A DNA stretch of 64,000 nt from TMP-24 sp046348855. Its GTDB lineage: Bacteria; Pseudomonadota; Alphaproteobacteria; Rhodobacterales; Rhodobacteraceae. Below are positions 60,270-64,000 of the stretch, in pieces (position 1 is the first letter of the stretch; every line of letters begins with the position of its first letter). The stretch lies in NCBI GenBank assembly GCA_046348855.1, contig JAXMDK010000017.1, forward strand, positions 38,492-102,491. The letters run 5' to 3'. The notes under the pieces are model-generated. The model was not told the DNA's origin and did not search any database. It saw only the letters and a list, made by a program, of their open reading frames with translations. Both the position numbers and the translations under genes were made by a program.

Positions 60270-61973
60270 ATGAAAGACCCGACGCCCCTTGCCACCCTGA
60301 TCGACCAGGCCCACGGCCGGGACCCCGCCGATCTGGTCCTGCGCGGGGGAACGGTTCTGGATACCGTGACGGGCGCAATGCTTCAGGGCGACGTGGCGAT
60401 CTGCGGCGACACGATCGTCGGCATTTGCGACAGCTACGAAGGGCGCCGGGTCATCGACGTGACCGGCAAGTTTCTGGTGCCCGGTTTCATCGATACGCAC
60501 CTGCATATCGAAAGTTCTTGCGTCACTCCTTTCGAGTTCGACCGCTGCGTCTGCCCCAAGGGCGTGACGACGGCCATCTGCGATCCGCATGAAATCGCCA
60601 ATGTCGTCGGGCTCGCGGGGATTCGCTATTTCCTCGATGCCAGCGCCCACACGCTCATGGACATACGGGTGCAACTTTCCTCTTGCGTTCCATCGACCGC
60701 AATGGAAACCGCGGGCGCCCGGCTGGAGGTTGAAGATCTGCTGCCCTTGGCCGGGCACCCCGCTGTGATCGGGCTGGCCGAATTCATGAACTACCCCGGC
60801 GTGATCCACAATGACCCCGCCGTCCTTGCCAAGCTCGAAGCCTTTCGCGGCCGCCATATCGACGGTCACGCGCCACTCGTCCACGGTCGCGACCTGAATG
60901 CCTATTTGTCCGCCGGCATCCGCACCGAGCATGAGGCGACGAGCGCCGGGGAAGCACGCGAAAAGCTGCAAAAGGGGATGCGGGTGCTGATCCGCGAAGG
61001 GTCGGTGTCAAAGGACCTCGCGGCGCTGATCCCGCTGATGACCGAGAGGAACTCGCCCTACATCTGCCTTTGCACCGACGACCGGAATCCGTTGGATATC
61101 GCCGAACACGGGCATCTCGACTACATGATCCGGACAGCCATCGCAGCGGGTGTCGATCCGTTCGTGGCCTACCGCGCGGCAAGTCTTTCGGCAGCCGAGG
61201 CCTTCGGCCTGAAGGATCGCGGTCAGATCGCGCCGGGCAAGCGGGCCGACATCGTGGTTCTGGACGATCTGGAAACCTGCCACGCCGAAATGGTCATATG
61301 CGGCGGCCGCATAGCCGATGCGGCGGCCTTTGCCTCGCGCGGCACCATCGCCCCGGTGGCGCGCAACTCGGTCAGGCCGCCCGCGATCACCGCGGCAAGC
61401 TTCCGTTGCGCCGGAAACCGCGCCGAGACGCCGGTGATCGGCATTCTGCCGGGCAAGATCATCACTGAACACCTGATCGAAGAGATTGCGCCGGACGCCG
61501 GCGACAAGCGCCCCGATGTCGGGCGCGACCTGATCCGTGTGGCGGTCATCGAGCGGCACGGCAAGAACGGCAATATCGCAACTGGCTTCGTGCGCGGCTT
61601 CGGCATGCGGGGTGGCGCGATGGCCGCGACAGTTTGCCATGACCACCACAATATCGTCGTTGTTGGCGTTGACTATGAAGACATGGCGATCGCAGCCAAC
61701 CGGCTGGCCGCGATCGAAGGCGGTTTCGTTGTCGCCTCTGAGGGCGCCGTCCGGGCGGAATTGGCCTTGCCGATCGCCGGGCTGATGAGCCTCGACCCCT
61801 TCGAGACAGTCGAGCAGAAGCTGCGCGGGCTGCGCAGGGCGGCGCGCGATCTCGGCGTCATTCTGGAGGAGCCTTTCCTGCAGATGGCCTTTCTGGCATT
61901 GCCGGTCATCCCACATCTGAAGATCACCGATCACGGCATGGTCGATGTCGATCGTTTCGAGGTGATCGCCTAG
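60270..61973 (+). CDS. ade: Adenine deaminase
   Basis: The product is 567 residues, the usual length. The amidohydrolase core has VPGFIDTHLHIESSCVTP (metal His77 and His79), TTAICDPHEIANVVG, EFMNYPGVIHNDP, GHAPLVHGRDLNAYLSAGIRTEHEAT, CTDDRNPLDI and AASLSAAEAFGLKDRGQIAPGKRADIVVLDDL. The C-terminal adenine deaminase domain is complete (HGKNGNIATGFVRGFGMRGGAMAATVCHDHHNIVVVG, LSLDPFETVEQKL-like end). It converts adenine to hypoxanthine and ammonia; some homologues act on related aminopurines. It starts 2 bases after the permease stop and is the last gene of the operon, so the imported compound may be a purine or a precursor carrying an amino group. Confidence 0.93.
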   Translation: MKDPTPLATLIDQAHGRDPADLVLRGGTVLDTVTGAMLQGDVAICGDTIVGICDSYEGRRVIDVTGKFLVPGFIDTHLHIESSCVTPFEFDRCVCPKGVTTAICDPHEIANVVGLAGIRYFLDASAHTLMDIRVQLSSCVPSTAMETAGARLEVEDLLPLAGHPAVIGLAEFMNYPGVIHNDPAVLAKLEAFRGRHIDGHAPLVHGRDLNAYLSAGIRTEHEATSAGEAREKLQKGMRVLIREGSVSKDLAALIPLMTERNSPYICLCTDDRNPLDIAEHGHLDYMIRTAIAAGVDPFVAYRAASLSAAEAFGLKDRGQIAPGKRADIVVLDDLETCHAEMVICGGRIADAAAFASRGTIAPVARNSVRPPAITAASFRCAGNRAETPVIGILPGKIITEHLIEEIAPDAGDKRPDVGRDLIRVAVIERHGKNGNIATGFVRGFGMRGGAMAATVCHDHHNIVVVGVDYEDMAIAANRLAAIEGGFVVASEGAVRAELALPIAGLMSLDPFETVEQKLRGLRRAARDLGVILEEPFLQMAFLALPVIPHLKITDHGMVDVDRFEVIA

Positions 61974-62161
61974 GGGTTTGTCAGAGGAAAGTCGGCTGAG
62001 CCGGGCAGGGGGGCTGCCTGGCCAGCCCGTGACCGCCGCCGCTGGTGACGGAGGCGTCATATTCTTTCGGCGACGTGCCGTAGCGTGACGTCACGCCGGG
62101 ACCCAGCCCTTTTGCCCCGAAAACCCCTCTATCAGGACCGAAAGCGCGGAATAATGCCGGG

Positions 62162-63175
62162 TCATGGCCGGACCGGAACCTGCATGGTCATGCAATGGAT
62201 CGCCCCGCCCTGCCGGGGACCGGCGCGCAGGTTGACGCCGACGACCTGCCGGTCGGGGAAGATGCGGGAGAGGAAGATCAGCGCCTCTTGATCCTTGTCG
62301 GGCTCTTCGCCTGCGACGGGGACGATCACGCCGCCATTGCAGAAATAGAAGTTCATGTAGGGTGCAATGATCCAGTTCCCCTCGTCCAGGAAGCCGGACA
62401 TGTAAGGGAAGTCGACGATCTCGACCCCCGCGGCCTGCAGCGTGGCGCGCGACTTGGCCAGATGCCGGGCGTTGGGGTCGTCGTCGGGCGACTTCAGCAT
62501 CAAGGCGCGGTTCGGGCCGATGAAGGCCAGGAACAGGTCGGCATGGCCATCGGTGCCGTAATACATCCGCGTCGGGTCACGGACCGAGTCCTCGGCCAGA
62601 CCCTGGCCCAGCCAGATGATGCGGTTCAGGCCGAGCGCGGCCTTGATCTGCGCCTCGACCTCATCGCGGGTCAGATACCAGTTGCGGCTTTCATGCATGA
62701 CGCAACCTTCAGGCGCGACCATTGTGCCCGCCCCGTCGATGGAAACCGCGCCGCCTTCCAGCACCACGTCGATGAAATCGACCTCGTCGCCCAGATCCTC
62801 GGCAAGCGTCTGCCCCAGCCGAGCGTCGCGATCCCTCTGCGCATGACGCTCGCCCCAGGCGTTGAAACGGAAATGCCGCGCGCGGCGCATCTCGCCGTCG
62901 GTCACGAAGAGGGGGCCGTTGTCGCGTAGCCAGGATCCGTCGATCGGCCGGACAACCACATCGACATTGCCCGCCAGCATGCCCCGCGCCTGGGCCGCCT
63001 GCTCGGCGTTCTTCGCAATCATTGTCACGGGTTCGAAGGCCGCAATCGCATTGGCGACTGCGGCGAATTCCCGCCGCCCCTGGTCCAGCGTGTGGCCCCA
63101 GGAATACTCCCGGCAGGGCCAGCACATCAGCGTACGTTCGTGAGGCTCCCATTCGGCGGGCATGCGGAAGGTCAT
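62162..63175 (-). CDS. Agmatine deiminase-family (PPAD) enzyme
   Basis: The product is 337 residues. MPAEWEPHERTLMCWPCREYSWG opens the family fold. GSWLRDNGPLFV (catalytic Asp), YYGTDGHADLFLAFIGPNRALM (catalytic His) and the end GPRQGGAIHCMTMQVPVRP with the nucleophile Cys328 are all present. Such enzymes hydrolyse agmatine to N-carbamoylputrescine, though relatives act on other guanidines. It is convergent with adenine deaminase (188 bases between stops, no gene) and lies 9 bases downstream of the GntR regulator gene, which probably controls it. No N-carbamoylputrescine amidase gene is next to it. Confidence 0.88.
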   Translation of the reverse strand: MTFRMPAEWEPHERTLMCWPCREYSWGHTLDQGRREFAAVANAIAAFEPVTMIAKNAEQAAQARGMLAGNVDVVVRPIDGSWLRDNGPLFVTDGEMRRARHFRFNAWGERHAQRDRDARLGQTLAEDLGDEVDFIDVVLEGGAVSIDGAGTMVAPEGCVMHESRNWYLTRDEVEAQIKAALGLNRIIWLGQGLAEDSVRDPTRMYYGTDGHADLFLAFIGPNRALMLKSPDDDPNARHLAKSRATLQAAGVEIVDFPYMSGFLDEGNWIIAPYMNFYFCNGGVIVPVAGEEPDKDQEALIFLSRIFPDRQVVGVNLRAGPRQGGAIHCMTMQVPVRP

Positions 63176-63184
63176 CGGGTAGTC

Positions 63185-63856
63185 CTATTGTTGCGGGGCC
63201 TGCGTGCCCTTCAGGATCAGGTCGCGTGTGGCCGAAAGGTGACGCACCAGCGCCGCTGCGGCCTCTTCAGCCTTGCGGGCAAGAGCAAGGTCCACGATCT
63301 CGCGGTGTTCGGCAGAGACATCGCGTTTCACCACTTCGAAAGGGATTGACCACTGGCGATAGACCTCGGCCGCCGCCCGCAGGTTTGCAGCGATGCCTTG
63401 CATGCGCTGGCTGCGGGCCCCGGACAGAAGCGCCTCGTGGAAATCCTGGTGAGCTTGCGCCCAGGCGGTGGTGACCGAGCCGCCTTCGCCATTCTCGAAT
63501 TTTGCCGTCCGCTCCATGCGGTGATGCGCCGACAGGACGCGGGTTTCCCAATTCAGGTCCCCATTCGTAACGGCATCTTTCAGCACCATGCTTTCGATCG
63601 TGCAGCGTGTCTCGGTCAGATCGGTCAGATCCTCGATTGACAGTGAGATGACCCTGAAGCCGAACTGCGGCTGGTTGACCGTCAGCCCCTCGGCCGAAAG
63701 CCGCATCAGGGCTTCGCGCAGCACGCCCATCGAGGCGCCGTAATCGTCCTTCAGCTTCGCGAAGGGCAGGGCCGCGCCGGGCTCTACCCTGCCGCCCAGG
63801 ATGTCGGCCTTCAGGCGGCGATAGACCTGTTCCGTCCGGGTTCCGCTGTCTTCCAC
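63185..63856 (-). CDS. GntR-family regulator, FCD subfamily
   Basis: The product is 223 residues from a GTG with GAGGAG 6 bases upstream. The winged helix is RTEQVYRRLKADILGGRVEPGAALPFAKLKDDYGASMGVLREALMRLSAEGLTVNQPQFGFRV. The FCD effector domain follows, with LTETRCTIESMVLKDAV, AWAQAHQDFHEALLSGA (metal/ligand His) and VSAEHREIVDLALARKAEEAAAALVRHL. FCD regulators respond to organic acids or amines. It heads an operon with the deiminase gene. The DNA upstream (63857-64000) is AT-rich and contains TCGAAAAT twice, 18 bases apart (63950 and 63968), which may be operator half-sites. Confidence 0.9.
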   Translation of the reverse strand: MEDSGTRTEQVYRRLKADILGGRVEPGAALPFAKLKDDYGASMGVLREALMRLSAEGLTVNQPQFGFRVISLSIEDLTDLTETRCTIESMVLKDAVTNGDLNWETRVLSAHHRMERTAKFENGEGGSVTTAWAQAHQDFHEALLSGARSQRMQGIAANLRAAAEVYRQWSIPFEVVKRDVSAEHREIVDLALARKAEEAAAALVRHLSATRDLILKGTQAPQQ

Positions 63857-64000
63857 GTCATTCTCCTCGGGGTGCCGCCGGATCAGTTAGCCCGTGATTC
63901 CCCTTATTGTCACCGATATTCGCAGCTTGGTTCGATAAAAGCAATAATATCGAAAATACATGAAATGTCGAAAATTTATTGACAAGACGAAAGTCCAGCG

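Noticed and set aside
1..64000. CRISPR arrays, tRNA or rRNA genes
   Set aside because: No regularly spaced direct repeats, cloverleaf-like segments or rRNA sequence were noticed while reading both strands; a dedicated scan was not possible.

Overview
The window is about 64 kb of GC-rich DNA, most likely from an alphaproteobacterium and probably Rhodobacterales. That is an inference from the high GC, the frequent ATGA and TGATG gene overlaps, the strong GGAGG ribosome sites, the DUF5681, DUF2924 and DUF3489 families, and the paired Gfo/Idh/MocA and TIM-barrel sugar genes. No rRNA, tRNA or CRISPR array was seen.

Positions 1-43 kb form an accessory defence and mobile-element island. It opens with a broken helicase locus: a truncated SF2 helicase fused out of frame to a DrmD-like SNF2 helicase tail, behind a BrxR/CapW-type WYL regulator. 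A coupled three-gene cassette (DUF3489, DUF2924, large serine recombinase) follows. Next, in AT-richer DNA, come an uncharacterised gene and a two-gene short-Argonaute operon: a DREN (DUF4365)-APAZ nuclease overlapped by a catalytically dead MID-PIWI Argonaute. This is a SPARDA-type immune system. From 9.9 to 14.4 kb lie a helix-hairpin-helix-like gene, an XRE regulator and decayed prophage genes.

From 14.7 to 34.2 kb there is a large block of DNA-processing genes: an SbcD/SbcC-like (YhaO/YhaN) pair, a 1698-residue exonuclease-RecQ-UvrD fusion, a frameshifted HEPN gene, a second WYL regulator, an 87-residue unknown, a TM0106-type nuclease-helicase, and McrB/McrC. Near-identical candidate operators, TG(T/A)CA-N5-TGACACCC, lie in front of the three transcription units that start here. 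This suggests that one WYL repressor controls the whole block, and it is the best candidate in the window for an undescribed composite system.

From 34.5 to 43 kb there is a second three-gene recombinase cassette (recombinase, ParB, RepB-like), a type I restriction locus cut down to hsdM and hsdS fragments, a prophage packaging remnant (ParB-methyltransferase, DUF7220, small terminase) and a frameshifted resolvase.

From 43.2 to 54 kb the DNA looks like ordinary metabolic chromosome or megaplasmid. It carries a ribose-type sugar ABC transporter with two oxidoreductases, two TIM-barrel isomerases and a small monooxygenase, divergent from a ROK regulator that is coupled to a signal-less paralogue of the transporter's binding protein. 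Fossils of two insertion sequences (IS481-like and IS6-like) follow.

From 55.2 to 63.9 kb there is a nucleobase or vitamin-precursor locus: an RpiR regulator with a cluster of TGAAAC sites, a 5-formyl-THF cyclo-ligase-like protein, an NMT1/THI5-type ABC transporter with a tandem permease, adenine deaminase, an agmatine-deiminase-family enzyme and a GntR regulator.
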